This document shows positions 32,963-46,545 of a DNA stretch of 64,000 bases, one piece after another. Position 1 is the first letter of the stretch. Every line of letters begins with the position of its first letter. This DNA is from Rhypophila decipiens (lineage: Eukaryota > Ascomycota > Sordariomycetes > Sordariales > Naviculisporaceae). The DNA lies in NCBI GenBank assembly GCA_033297075.1, contig MU858055.1, positions 372,001-436,000 on the forward strand, given 5' to 3'. The position numbers were made by a program, and so were the translations under genes. The notes under the pieces were generated by a model. The model was given only the letters and a program-made list of their open reading frames with translations. It did not search any database and was not told where the DNA came from.

Positions 32963-35900
32963 TCAGTTCTCAGGCTCAGCTTTGATAGATGAGGCCCGGT
33001 TCAGGTCATCGAAAGCAGATGGCTTGATGTCGAATGAGACTTCTACCTTCGGCTTCTTGTCTTCAGGTGCAGGTGCGGATGCACTCGGAGCCGGAGGTGT
33101 AGGTTTGCGCAGACCCATCGGTTTGGGCAGGTCCGAATCATCATCGGGGGCTTCCGCGATTGCTTGGAGGCGTTCGTCCGCGCCTTCGAGAATACTCTGC
33201 AGCTCCTTCCGCACGGCAACAAAGGTCTCAAAGATGTTCTTGCCCTCGATCATGGATCGGTGGTCCTGATCGATCGAATCCACAGCTGTGAGGATATAGG
33301 TGGACATGGTCGTCTGGATGTGGTCCATCATCTGTACCAAGCGCACTTCGACGCTCGTCGTCGCCTTTTCGAACATTTCTTGTCGATGGTTCTCAATGTA
33401 CGACCGCATCGCCTCTTGCATCCGCTTCCACGTCCCCTTGCCTCCATTTAATTGATTAGCATTCACTTGTCAATATCCGAGCAGATGTTGGGTCCACATC
33501 TCTTACCTCTCTCTTTGCCACAAATGGCGTAGATTCCGGACATTGCCTCGTTGACGGGGGGCAGAAAGAGCCGACTGGCGTCCTTTTGTCCAAATGACAG
33601 CTCGGTTCTGACGGCTGTGGTGTTCTTGAGACCCTCGGCAAAGCTCTTTGTCTGCTGAGCGACCATGCCATAGGTCGGAGTCTTGGTAATCGCCTGTCTC
33701 TTCTGTATCCCGGCTTGAAACTCAAATAACTGACGGGCCAGATCATCCGCGACCGCATCAATTCGCTTCGGGAGATATTTGGTGAATAGAGCTTCCCATG
33801 ATACCGAAAATGGCGACATCAACGGTGCAATGAGTTCTGCCAGTATGTTAGACATTTATGTCACAGCGCCTCTGGGGAGTTACCTAACTAACCTTGATTC
33901 AAGTCCCGTGGGCCACAAGAACCCTCAAACACACCCCTGATTCAACGTTAGTAACGATGAGCATGAGAAGGGAACCTAGGATACATACTCTCGAACACAT
34001 GTGGCGCGGTAGGTTGACCAGACCAGACCTCCCTCTTCCTTGGGCTTTTCCCATCCGGCGACAGTCTCTGTAGCCTGGTCTGACGCAAACCTGACCGCTC
34101 CAGGGAATTTGTCCAGGATGTCCAGCTTCAACCTTTCATTCCATCTGCTGAATTTGTGGTCCAACGTACCTTTAACCCCCTATTGACAAGAAAGAAAGAA
34201 GAGGTTAGTACACTCCTGTAATTGTTCTTTACTCGGCGTCCTTACTTACCTTTCGCAGTTTTAGCACACACGTCTCCAGAAACGCCAGTTCCATTTCCTT
34301 GAGATCATCAGCCATCTTCAGAGGCTCAGCAGCCAGCACGACCTGAACCATGAGCGAGGTCAGGCACTGGGACAGGTTGTCCAAGAAACTACGACACTCT
34401 CCTTGTCTCATTGACGTGGCAATACTCCGGGCGTGAGCTTGCAGTTGAGGAATCTGTGTGTCGCCCGCATTGCGAAAGCAAGGAAACTTCTTGTCTTGAT
34501 CTTCCTTGAGTCTCCCGCAGAGCCTCTGATATCCTTGACTGGACACACAGAAGACTGGCAATTGTTGAGCAACCTCGTCGTAGTTTCTCATCTTGCAATC
34601 GGGGTCGAAATTGTCGGCATCTCGCTCAAAAGCCATCTCCTCATCTATCTCTTTCACTCCATCGGCGAACTGGCGCTGGATATTCGGGGTCGAGTACCGG
34701 TTCCGGAAGTCGAGACACTCGAACTGCAGGAGAACTTTGAGATCCTTAATCTCCTGCTCGACCTCATTCTTCTTCTTTTTCAGAGGGGCTGACTTCTTCT
34801 TTTGCGCTGCCTTCTCATCCCAGGCCGCTGCTTGCTCTTTAAGCTTTTTGAGTCGTTGGCGGGCTTCTTCCAGGGTGAGTTGCTCCTCGTTTTCTCCATC
34901 CGCGGTCTCAAGCTCTTCTTCCGATGAATCCGAGCTATCAGAATCTTCAGATTCATCGTGAGTTCTCTGGGCCCTTTTTCGTGCTACAACGACAGCGGCT
35001 CGTTGCTTTCTCTTATTCCCCTTTTGAGCGCTCCTGAAGTTGATTTTGCCTTCTCCGTAGGGATTTGTTCCCGCGATTTCTGCCTCAAGGAACCTGATGT
35101 CCTTCTCCCTGCTCTCTATCAGCTTGGCTAGTTCTGAAATGCGTGACTTGATGGCCTGGGGATCCTCATTCAGCTTCTTTAGTTCAAGCTCCAAGTTCGC
35201 CAGCTTTTTGTTTGTCGCTTTTGCTTTCTCACCATCGGGCATGGCCCGGAGCATCTCGGTGACAGAAAAGATATCTGACTGAGAACATATGAAGGTGACG
35301 GCTGAAAACGTTCCGTCAATCTGCATCTGTCGCCGGAACGACTGTCCCATCAATTTTTGGGCAATTTTGTCGTCAGTTGCTCGAACGATGCGGGCTATGA
35401 CCCACAGTCCTGTGCACTTCTCGATGTACTTTGCTGCGACCGCTGATCGAGCGGCATTCGAGTCCTGAGTTCCTGGCTATAACGAGTCGAAGGTCAGTAA
35501 ATGCATTTTTCAAAACAAGGCCCATAAATGTCTTGCACATACCAAGTCAACTATGACTAGACCTGTATCCAGAACAGGTACTTTGACGAAAATCCTGACG
35601 ACCTTGACGAGGGGCCAGTGAGCCACGGACTCGTCTTTCTCGTCGGTATCATCCTCACTTTTCTTTGCGTCGATGTACTTCTGGAGACATTTCTCAAACT
35701 CTTCGGTGGTAGATGCTGACACCTTTGCCGTCGAGCCGAGAAGCTGGGCGACCGATGGATCATGGGCCAGGCTCTGCGCGGTATGCTTCCCCTTGAGGAG
35801 ATCATCCTTGGAGATATCAGGGTAAAGAGTCCTAAGCTTGCTATACGCGACAGCAACGGGGCTCTCGCCATTGATGTCGATGTTGGTTGTTCCCGCGCTC

Positions 35901-36331
35901 GAGATGTCATCCAGCAGGATGCGTATCTCCTTCCCCCACTCTGCCGCCTTGATGAACTCCACCTCGGCCCGGTACTTTTCGTCCTCGTTTGTGGAGTGAT
36001 TGTATTGGATTTCGGTAATTACGGCTGTACACGCTCGCATGCAGTTGGTCGGGACCAGTGATTCGTGGTCGAGCAGGGCATTTATCAGGCTGCTCTTGCC
36101 TGCCCCGGTGCTTCCCACGACACCAATGATGGGCTTTCGGGAGGAATAGCTCGCCTTGACGTTGTCGATGGATTTCAGAAAACTTGCAACTGCTGAAATC
36201 TCTTTGGCCGAGGTGATGGTGGACTTGATGTTGTCCAGGAGGTTAAGGCCGACCTCGACGGCGCTCTCTAGGCGCTTGAGAGACTCTTTGTATTTTGCTT
36301 GCTGGAAGAGATCCAGCTTCATGAGATCCAT
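32963..36331 (-). CDS. Dynamin-superfamily GTPase, SLIP-GC-like
   Basis: Six exons on the minus strand, 36331-35543, 35476-34250, 34179-33989, 33936-33893, 33836-33507 and 33441-32963, give 1,019 residues, all joins in phase. The P-loop is GSTGAGKS at residues 73-80, followed by a switch region with TAVITEIQ; the G3 box DLPGT is formed across the exon 1/exon 2 join; the CSQSD after a strand is a likely G4 site. A charged coiled coil with poly-Glu/Lys (residues about 325-470) and a helical stalk-like C-terminal half follow. The order fits the nuclear GTPase SLIP-GC group, which fungi have in several copies. The role here is unknown; the family is linked in animals to DNA-damage limits in germinal-centre B cells. 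It is divergent from CFIm25, 1.97 kb away. Confidence 0.8.
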
Positions 36332-38301
36332 TTTTAATAGCTGGGGTCCGCGGTAAGATGTGTTGACAAGAATTTCGTGGAGGAGTGTAGAAGTTCTGAG
36401 AGAAAAGGCAAAGGTTGTAGAGAGTTTTGAGGTTACGAATTGAAAGGACTTGAAGCCAGGTGGCGGAACCGAGAGACGAGAGGAAAAGAGCTAAGGAGTG
36501 GGAATAGAAATGATTTTGAGGTGCTTAGATGAATGTCTGAAATTTATCAAAGGTGAGAATAGTGTGATGCGATGGGTGTAGTTATTTCCCAGTCGGTGAT
36601 AGAAAACTCGAGGAGCCCCAGAGAGCCGTCGACCTCTCTCTCAGTAGTGAGGTCCTGCTGTCGATGTTTCTGCTTAAATTTCTTGAAGAGGAGCAGAAAT
36701 TTGGTTGAGAGACGAAGTCGAGGTGTAATAAGGGCTATGAGACGCCAATCTAAGTGTGTCAAAGGAAATTTCGAGTTCTCTTGAGCAGACTGGACAGGAT
36801 TGTTGGAGAAGGGTAGGTAGCAAGGTGTCGAAGAAGAGAGACGTTTTGGAAGTTTTGATTCTTTTCGAGCACAGATTTTGGTAATATGAGTGCGTTTGGT
36901 CAGAAGAGGAAGTGTGAACGGAGGATTGAAATTGTTACTGGACCAAAAACCCTGGTAGAGAAAGTCACAAGACGATGAAGATGAGGACGAGTTTTTGCTA
37001 TTCGGGAAGACTGTGTTCTGAAATGTATGAATATCAGATGGAACTTGATAGTAGGAGCTTAGCTTGGACAAGGAGATGAATTAATGGAGGAAGATCTTTT
37101 GAGATGGATTCGTTCGTTGTTTTCCATATTCTATGTCTCGATAATTGGTCTCAGCATAAAATAGCTGTTCCTGTCTACGGAATCTTTCGATGTGTCGATG
37201 GCAACATGTATATTTGCATTTTACCGAGATCTCGCTCTATGATAACAAAATAACATCTTCACTTCTTGAAGTTATTGCATACACGCGGAGCTGACCACAA
37301 TAGGGAGTGTTTGGTGTCTGGTCTCTTCCTCTCTTGCTCGCTTCAACCCGCAACTTCTTTTCCTGTCATCACAGCCTACCGCCTTCTTCAACTATCTAAG
37401 GTCAAGCTGTGGAAAATTAGACACTGGTTATTCAAGGGACCCTCTTGCTTCCTCTGTGACCCAGCAGATAAGACTCAACATATGTAAGAGTAAAACAGAC
37501 TCCCTAGAACTTCCTCCCAAATATTAAGAAATCTTAGTGCAATAATAAATCTAGTATTATTTCATGACAAGGGGACATGAGAAGTACATTCTATCCTTGA
37601 TGCCATAATTGCGATATCCATATAGCCTCTTAGCTACATCCTCACCCTCTTCCAAACTGCTCTTTTTGCCCCATGGCCGGAGAAGTAGCAAGGTATCCGA
37701 TCATTGTAGCTAGGTGATCATAGAAACCCAAGAAAAGGCCGCACCGTAAATCACAAAGTATCGCAGAGACATCTGTATCGATAGCTTTCTTGCTTTTGGA
37801 GTCTGGAGGTTGCTTGCAATTGGGAAGGTGGCACTGGGTCAAGCGGGCGTTTCCCTGATATGACTGACTACCATCCTAACTCTCGCTAACCTTTCTGATG
37901 AAAACAGTCTCTAATTATGCAGTGTCTGTATAAAAAAAGAAGGCATAAAGCTGGAGTTGGAATCTCGATCTTTGTCTTTGCAAGAAGGCGCGGTTGTCCA
38001 GGCAACTGTCAGGGGTTGAGACTGAATGTGACCGGCTTGGCAGGTGGCGTCGCTAAAGAATCAGCCCCACAGCCCTGGGGGTCGGGTGCACGGGCCAAAT
38101 GTTTATCCACGGAAGTTGATTAGGTAGCTTCCCGATTGTGTCTTGGCACGCTCGGCTTCAGACTCTCTTACAGCAACACCAACATTTCCTTCCATTCACC
38201 AGCAACTCCAGTGTGTCCGACTGCATCTGTTTACGACATCAATTGACCAATATTCTTCGGATCAGAGCCAGACAGTTTCTGCCCAAAGCAACAAAAACAC
38301 A
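36332..38301. promoter_or_regulatory. Divergent region between the GTPase and CFIm25
   Basis: About 2 kb without a convincing gene. The part next to the GTPase is A/G-rich on the plus strand, the kind expected of a 5' leader; around 37480-37620 it is AT-rich. A minus-strand frame at 36547-37071 is Ser/Pro-rich and looks like a leader artefact. Confidence 0.4.
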
Positions 38302-39181
<880 letters not shown>

Positions 39182-39632
39182 TTGGCCAAGCTAGCCGATG
39201 ACATGCACAGGATGCTATGATCAATACGGGCGTTTCTAGCACCATCCCAATTATCAGGAGATGGAACGATGGTCTCTGGGGTGGTCGAATTAAATTATAT
39301 GAGGACTGGAATGATCAACATGTGGAGTCGGTCCGCACCAGTTCACATCTGCCTGCCGATGCGGTTTGGCCAGACATGGCTGATCGTCTGATATTCTGGG
39401 AACGAAGCGAGCTGGAACTGGAGGCCTTGACCTCCGCAGTAGCTGGGGGGTCATATCAATGTTTTTGCGCCTTTTTATTATTAATAAGGGAGGGCGTTTG
39501 GAGTTGTGATGGGCAAAAGAACAAACTCTTCAGCAAGGGGTCGATATAGATACCCATTTTCATAGCTTGAATTCAAGTTCTATAACACTCTGGCGGGTAT
39601 GGGTGAGTATTGTGATACCGGTCTTTTCTTGA
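39182..39632. other. Convergent 3' region
   Basis: No gene; ends of CFIm25 and the YjbQ-family gene face each other across 451 bases. Confidence 0.5.
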
Positions 39633-40676
39633 TCATGCCTTCTCGCCTTGAATTGTCGCAACCACTCTGCGTGTATGCTTGGCCGCTCGGAATTCGAGAT
39701 ACCAGATTCCTTGCCAAGTGCCCGTTTGCTTTTATTGTGTGGAGAGGCAATGTCAGATTGGAACAAAAGGAACAAAAGCCAAAAAAAGAGTGATGGGATA
39801 CAGCTATTCACACAGTTCTTACCAGCTTGCCATCTTTGATGGGAATTGTGACACTAGCTCCGATCAGAGCCGACTTGACATGTGCAGGGAGGTCATCGGG
39901 TCCTGTGTAAAAATTGAATCGTCAATATACTTTCATTTTAATGAGACGCGGGCAATCATTTACCTTCAGCATCATGTCTGTACAGAGTTGGGTTCTTGGG
40001 ACCCGCCTCGGGGACGATGCGGTCGAGCGTGTCGCTCATGTCCTCTCTCACATCCTTTTTTGTTGCGTACACACATACGGCTGTCAGCTTCTCATCTCAT
40101 TTTTTCATGCTCATTCATTCTTTTCATCCTTCCTCACAAAGAAAATCTGTGGCGTCGGACTGGGGTACTCACGGGATCCCAGTTCTCATTCAGACTCAGG
40201 GCACAGCTGGTATGCTGGACGAACAAGTTCAACAGGCCGACCTTGTATTCCTTGATCTGGGGGAGCGCCTCGAGGACCTCGCTGGTGATGAGGTACGAGC
40301 CACGGCTCCGCGCAGGGAGGGAGAATTGCTTCTGGTACCACATGTTGACGTTGTTCTTGTTGTTTGGACTTGAATAAGTGTAGCTATCCGCGGGGTTGTG
40401 AGATCCGGTGGTGGGGGACAGATGTGAGGACCCACTACCACGGAAGCCAAGACTGAACAAGAGATTCACGCAGTGCAATGGGAAGGCCCAGAGGAAGTGG
40501 AATATACCCGGGAAGAATGCGAGGATTAGGATGAGGAAGAATATCAGGGTTGTGGTGGAGGATATTACGGGGGGATTTGGGTGATGCTCTAGTGATAGAG
40601 GCCGGATGGGGGGTGGTTGTCGAGGATTTGGTTGATTTGGTTCTTCGTCCGAGTCTGACGTTGGCTGCGACGGCAT
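39633..40676 (-). CDS. YjbQ/UPF0047 protein with an N-terminal membrane segment
   Basis: Four exons on the minus strand, 40676-40173, 40054-39964, 39902-39823 and 39728-39633, give 256 residues, joins in phase. From residue 112 it is a full YjbQ domain: [54 protein letters not shown]. The domain's His, Asp and Glu residues are kept. Bacterial and archaeal members are described as thiamine-phosphate-synthase-like enzymes; the physiological reaction is uncertain. Residues about 45-75 are strongly hydrophobic ([15 protein letters not shown]) and would make a membrane anchor, which is not part of the family. Translation from a second ATG at 40343 (MWYQKQF) would yield just the soluble domain. Confidence 0.83.
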
Positions 40677-41383
40677 GGTTTGTGACAAGCAGACGGTTTG
40701 CCGGTTGGATGGGTCGTCTTGGAATTGGGGGTCTTAGGACTGTATTATTTGCGATCTATCGATCCAATGCTGCCCCTCAACACGTCATTTCTGGTCTCTG
40801 TCATCCGCAGGTTGTTACCAGCAGTTGCCGGATTACGTACATGTACTCCGAAGTATGCGTTCAGATGAGCTACAAAATAAGCAGTCTGATCTTTTGGCAT
40901 TGTCTCCAGAGTAACACCCGAAAATAAATACTGATTACTTATTTTGAACCTTCAATTGTGTGTTCCAGCATTTTTTGCCCATCATACTCAATTCTGCAAC
41001 TCCAAGTTGCGACTCACTCCAAGCTTGCCGTCATAATCTGTACCATACTTCGTATCGATACGGCCATGTGAGCTGTGAAGTGGAACGCCGTACGGATACC
41101 GGTATTGAAGCCACAAAGAATCCTTGCCCCGCAATCACAAAGGCACCCCACACAGCCTTGCCCTGGCTGGAATGACCTCCACCATCGCGTCAGGGATTGT
41201 TCAAGTAGGGTCACGGTTCCCCAGCGCGTCTTCCAGCCCTGGCACTTGACAAGGGCAACCGCAAACAGACGCGACTTTAAATTATCGACAACTTTTGAGA
41301 TTTTCCGGGACCTTGACATATCTCACCGTTATTGCGAAGGAAATCTCCAGCAAGCCTCGCCCAGCGGTGGTACAGTGTCAATC
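40677..41383. promoter_or_regulatory. Divergent promoter region
   Basis: Between the starts of the YjbQ-family gene and the following unknown gene. A plus-strand frame joins the downstream gene from 41075, but it is not protein-like and begins far ahead of the natural ATG at 41384. Confidence 0.45.
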
Positions 41384-43180
41384 ATGGTCCAAACATCGTC
41401 GCTGACCTCGATCGACGCCATCTCGACGCCAGGGTCCTATTACACCGCGAGTGGCTCACCAGTCGATACCGCGGACACCACCATCACAAGTTCTCCGGGC
41501 AGAAGCCGCGAGAAGCCACCATTTCGCGATGCACAGCTCATCCCCCACGAGTTGAAACAGCACTGCCAGATTAACCTGGAAGAAGAACTTTATCTACAGG
41601 CCATCCAACTGTTTAGCGGCTTTCTCAGCGATGGCAACAAGATCACGACCGCAAGACCACTGCCTCCGGCCAGAATAGCGACGCCTGCTCAACTTGCCCT
41701 CCTCAACACGCTCACCATCCACCCATCATTCACATCGCGTGCTCCAGAGCGAAGTCATCTACATGTCGCAGCACACGCACTTGCTTACCTGCGCGGCCTG
41801 CTCGAAATCGTTGGGCCAGTGAACGCAAACTTCCGGCAGGCTTTCGCCTTCTCCGGGACCGACCGAGGCAGCGGGCGTGGGAAATGCTACAATACCAGCA
41901 GCGGCGAGGACAGCGATTCGGAGTTGGTTGGGAACAAATATGCCAAGCAACAAAGCATATGGCGACGGGCGTCCGACTTCTGGTCTATCCTCGGATGGGC
42001 CTTTCAGTGCGCGTCAGAACATCCGCAGCGATGGAAGTCATGGAAACCCTGGCTATCTTACATGGTCGAGGTCTTGGAAAGCGATTGGGATGAAAGGGTC
42101 CTGCTCGAGGCGGCGGAAGGCGAGCGTCGGGAACAACAGGGAGGCAGCCCCCCAAGCGAGAAGGGCAAGGCACACCCTCATCCCATACTTCGCGACAGCC
42201 TTATCGCAGGGTATCTCGATGACTTGCGTAAGCAACGCAAACAAGTAACAAAGGAAGTCATGCGTGCACTCATGGCATTTTTAGATCTCGACGCCTCTGC
42301 AGATGGTGTCTTCTACAAAGAGATCTTCACTGGCGAAACGACGATCGGCCCCCGCACAAACAAGAGAAAACGGGATCAGGCAGTCGACATCGAGAATGAC
42401 CAGTTTGGCGATTATCTTGACCGGATAGATGACTTTGAGTCGGAGGAAGAAAATGATGCTTCTTCTACTTTTCCGGCAACTTCGAAGCCAGAAAGAGGCC
42501 CATTCCGACGGGCAGCAGGAGGGGGAGGGTCGTCTAAGCGACCGATCAAGAAGGAGGCGGCCCCGGCCTTCCAACTCAGCGAGAGTGTAGCGGAGACGAT
42601 TCCACTCAGACTTCGCATATTCCGCATTCTATCAGCTATAGCCGATTCTTTACCTGGAAAATTATGCAGCGTTCCCGAGATCTATCAGATGTTTTCTGAC
42701 CGCATAAGGAGTCTTCCCTTGCCGACATTCAAGCTGTTTGTCGGGTTTCATACCACTGAGATGCCCGACTTTTGCCATGTCGCTCTCATAAAGGTGATGG
42801 CTGATGATCTGCTCCCCGTGGGCAGACCGGATCCAGAAAAGGTGGACAAGGAAACTGAAGCAGAGAATGGAATCTCTCTTGTCCTGTTGGTAAAATGCTA
42901 TCTGCCATTCGCGTCCAACAGGGTCACCGTGGAGGACAACGCGCGGTTGTCGCTTGTGTTGGAGAGCATGTTGTGGCATTTGTATCACAAATGCGAAGCA
43001 GAATACTCCGAGGGCCTAAGGAAGGCTGTTGAGAAGGGCATCAAGGCCAGGGAGGACAAGATCCGACGAAAGGGAAGCTCGTCTGATGGAATTAATAACG
43101 ATAAGCTGGCAAGGGAGGTGCTTGAGAGGTCTACGAAAAGTCTGAGATTATTGATGGATGTCTGGAGTGCTCAGGGGTGA
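41384..43180 (+). CDS. Unknown conserved-looking nuclear-type protein
   Basis: One exon, 598 residues. Ordered blocks are at about residues 55-85 (NLEEELYLQAIQLFSGFL), 105-150 (LHVAAHALAYLRGLLEIVG), 185-230 (RASDFWSILGWAFQCAS, then WKSWKPWLSYMVEVLE) and 395-540 (RLRIFRILSAIADSLPG and FKLFVGFHTTEMP). They are helical and Trp-rich. A charged disordered middle holds likely nuclear signals (TNKRKRD and KRPIKKE). No catalytic motif, signal peptide or membrane segment is seen and I do not know the family. The open frame extends upstream to 41075 but lacks protein-like features there, so I take the ATG at 41384. Confidence 0.8.
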   Translation: MVQTSSLTSIDAISTPGSYYTASGSPVDTADTTITSSPGRSREKPPFRDAQLIPHELKQHCQINLEEELYLQAIQLFSGFLSDGNKITTARPLPPARIATPAQLALLNTLTIHPSFTSRAPERSHLHVAAHALAYLRGLLEIVGPVNANFRQAFAFSGTDRGSGRGKCYNTSSGEDSDSELVGNKYAKQQSIWRRASDFWSILGWAFQCASEHPQRWKSWKPWLSYMVEVLESDWDERVLLEAAEGERREQQGGSPPSEKGKAHPHPILRDSLIAGYLDDLRKQRKQVTKEVMRALMAFLDLDASADGVFYKEIFTGETTIGPRTNKRKRDQAVDIENDQFGDYLDRIDDFESEEENDASSTFPATSKPERGPFRRAAGGGGSSKRPIKKEAAPAFQLSESVAETIPLRLRIFRILSAIADSLPGKLCSVPEIYQMFSDRIRSLPLPTFKLFVGFHTTEMPDFCHVALIKVMADDLLPVGRPDPEKVDKETEAENGISLVLLVKCYLPFASNRVTVEDNARLSLVLESMLWHLYHKCEAEYSEGLRKAVEKGIKAREDKIRRKGSSSDGINNDKLAREVLERSTKSLRLLMDVWSAQG

Positions 43181-45290
43181 TGACCCGCTAACTTTTGTAC
43201 TACGCACAGAATCCCCGACGAGGTCTCCACAATATGTGTCTATCCGATCTCTGGGGTTTGTCGGTTATTCTTCTGTTGCGTTGTGAAGTTTTGGTGTGGG
43301 ACAGCCCCCGACAAGTCATCCCATGTCGCCCTTTCTCATTTTGTTTGATCTTATTTGTACTCACCAGCTGTCTAGATACCCCTATCCTTAACTTAGCTTT
43401 AATATGAATATATCCTCCTGTCCACCGGTTTCCTCGTGCGTGGTTCGTGTGTAGAGTGGCCATCAAGAGTGCAATTGGCTTCACCACTCGGTTCTGCCAG
43501 AATTACCCATCTTGACCGGCATGCGGGAATCCTTAAGTGCACATCCTATGGACTTGCATATACGAGGAGCAGGAGCCGGTCAACTGACGTCCGGGAATTG
43601 GGAATAGGGAACCAGGTACCGAGCGGTGTGTAGTTGTATAATACTACCTACCAAATGGTAACTGCTCTGAGCCTCAATCAGTATTTTCTCCGACATGTTT
43701 AGCCGCTACTGCCGCTCAGCTCCGGAGATATATCTCTTACACTCCAAGCACTTGCCACTTGATTAAGACCCGGGCTGTACAAACCACCAGCATCTGATTG
43801 CGACTTGTAAAGTCAATGTCAATAACGGCACTGCTTAGCACATGAACCACGCCGGCGCCCTGTTCAACGCCTAATGATATTCTCTATCTACTGGTAATCT
43901 TCAATGAGATCCCCACATCATGTTGGGGTCTAAGCCTGGATGACGTCGAGGCGGCGGTGTGGAACTGTGGATGTTACGCCCAACTTGAACTGGTATCTGA
44001 ATTCCGGCTAATTTCCACCAACGTCACCACATCAAAGAAAACGGCGATCCTAGAAACAAGTCGCAGTTATCCGTACGATAGAAATGAAAGAAGGGGCTTC
44101 CTACTCGGCGGGCCATGTCAGTCGACCAAAATCTCACCATGAACACGAGAAAATCGTAAACCGATATTGGGATTTCGGCACCTTTACTCCTCCGGGCCGT
44201 TCCAACCACCGTACTGAAGGAGAAACCCGAGGCTCGAGACAATCGGGGCGCTGTCGGCAGCCATGACAGTTTACACAGGGTAGTACCAAAGGCACGTACG
44301 ATACGGATGTTCAGTGACACCCGACGGGACCTCAGATCTCGTGTTTCCTTCGCTTGGCCCCAACGCTCCCCAACGTTCAGTGTTGGTTCTGCTGTGATCT
44401 TTTTACCGTCTACCTTTAAGGAACAAGCCGAGAGCAAGCCACAACGCTGGATTCACATGCGGCCGTGATTCATATCGATGCATCATGCAGGTAACACGAT
44501 GTTTGACAAGTCTCCTGTCCGGGCCTTTTACCATGATGGCCGAAACTGCCCTCCCTGCTTTGCCTTACACTGTGTCTATGTGCTTACCTTTGCAACATGA
44601 TTTGATATCACGGTGGAGAGTTACGAGCCTCCACGCTGGCAAAGGGAAGGAACTCCAAGCGGGGTCCACGTCCCCCTCCGCCGGGTACCTGCCTACCTGC
44701 CTACCTGACTTCACTCCACCATCTCACCTTCCCCGTTTGTAACGTTCCTAGGAGCCAGACCGTTGATCGTCTGATTCAAGCCCAAGACGTATAAGAGTCT
44801 CTTCTGTATCTCCTCTTCTGAACAACCTTTCTCTAGCCCGAGATCATCAACCCACCCCAAGCCACCAGATCAGCCCCATCCACAAAGTTATGAAGTGCAT
44901 TCAATTACTCATTCAGACGATATATATATCTAGTTAAGATATTTGTTCTGGACTTGCAAGACGATCAAGCGAAACAACTGACATCCACAATTTGCCATAA
45001 AAATATTCTCAAGGTTTGCAATTCTCCTCATTGTCGCCTCCAGCCCCCTTCATTGCCTCCTTTTCTTTATGTCTCATGACGTATCTCTGGGTAACTCATT
45101 GAGACACTCCAGAAAAGCTCGACCCGAGAGTCCATGTACTTAAGGAAGGGGGTACCTTCCAGCTTCACTCACTCTTATCATCAGTCACTAACGTCGTTTA
45201 CTGTCAGAAAGCTTGGCATATCGCCCTTCAATCTTTATAAAGGAAGCTTCATTTGAATCTACCATACCATCCTCCTCAAAATACTACAAC
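43181..45290. other. Gene-poor 2.1 kb with promoter of the secreted glycoprotein
   Basis: No gene supported. Small frames do not have family features. Around 44690-44712 the word CCTACCTG recurs a few times; the final 500 bases are pyrimidine-rich leader-type DNA. Confidence 0.45.
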
Positions 45291-46049
45291 ATGAAAGCCA
45301 CAACCTTCCTCTCCGGCCTCTTAGCGGCCCTCACCACCACCGTCTCAGCCCAACTTCCAACCAATGATGCCGGCCAAACAGGCCCCTTCTGGCTCCAACT
45401 CAAATCCAACGACTCCTCGGTGGACGGCCAATACCTCGGCTCATGCCACACGGGAGCCGCCCAGCAAACGCTCTGCCTGAGCGGCCCCGATAAGCCCGAC
45501 ACTAACATTGTCTCGTATCTCTACCTGCTCAACCGGACCGACGGAACAGACGAAAACGAGATGGGAATCCTGACCTGGAACTTGCCACTTTACGCGGGCG
45601 GAAATATTCTTCAGAATGTCTCGATACCATTCACCCTCCAATATTACCCCGGTAGTAACGTCGCAACTTCTTCTGTCTCGGTATGTCTTTCTTTTTGTAC
45701 TCTCATATGTGTCGGAGACACTAGCACTCCCCTCACCAGCTTTTCTCGTATCCCGGCCAGACATGAAAACTGACACCAGATGTTGTAACAGATCGGCGGC
45801 GGAATGGCCGTAACAGTCGGCTTCCGCAACGACACGCTGTACATCCCCAACTGGATCGACGACTCCAACTTTGTGGAAGGCCAGTATCCCAACATCACGG
45901 GCCAGATTCAAGAACTCAACAACTTTTACGCTTGCTGGGTGTTGGTGGCTGCCTATTACTACCAGGCTTTGACGTGGGTGACCAGTGGAGCGCCCCATAA
46001 TAGGAACTGCAAGCCCGTAGATGTTGTCAGGATTTTTTATGAGAATTAG
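45291..46049 (+). CDS. Secreted glycoprotein of unknown function
   Basis: Two exons, 45291-45680 and 45792-46049 (donor GTATGT, acceptor AACAG), give 215 residues. A clear signal peptide (MKATTFLSGLLAALTTTVSA) starts the protein. The mature chain has GPFWLQLKSNDS and GQYLGSCHTGAAQQTLCLS, five N-glycosylation sequons (NDS, NRT, NVS, NDT, NIT) and four cysteines that could pair. It looks like a fungus-wide family of secreted proteins of unknown function with a beta-sandwich feel, though I recall no function. No catalytic motif is visible. Confidence 0.8.
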
Positions 46050-46545
46050 GAGGAACAATGTGACTGTGCGAGAGATTAGAGTGAATTGTGGTTACGATCA
46101 GACGAAGGAATTCAAACGATGGGATGAGAAATCGGAACGCAGTTTTTGATACAAGACAATGGGAGGGTACGGTGATGGGATGAATGGACGACCAGGCTAG
46201 ACAGCAGGCGCACTTTAATCAGTAATACATATTCCTATCCTTGTTTCATCTATAGGTTTCTCATGTTATCTGGATGGCCTTAGTAAGGGCTCCCAGTTCA
46301 ATTGCCGAGCTTTGTTCTGTTGAAAAAGTGGGTATATACCAGAAGTTGAAGTAGTAAAGTAAATTTATATATACAATGATTAATAACAGCATGAACCCCG
46401 CTAGCGGTTGAAAAACGTACAAGAACGAAAAGTGGTACATGCATGGCATGTTTGACATGAGAGTAGGAGTACATGAGTTGGGTGACCCGACCAAACTATT
46501 CTAACCGATCCAACGCTGTCGTTCGGGCCTCTTTATATGAAATGT
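46050..46545. other. Convergent 3' region
   Basis: Between the secreted glycoprotein and the polymerase gene, which end toward each other. No gene is seen. Confidence 0.5.

Noticed and set aside
36547..37071. 174-residue minus-strand frame rich in Ser/Pro
   Set aside because: Looks like a leader of the GTPase gene, not a protein.
41075..41383. Upstream extension of the unknown 598-residue protein
   Set aside because: Composition is not protein-like, and a natural ATG lies at 41384.
44690..44712. CCTACCTG tandem words
   Set aside because: Short simple repeat with no known role.
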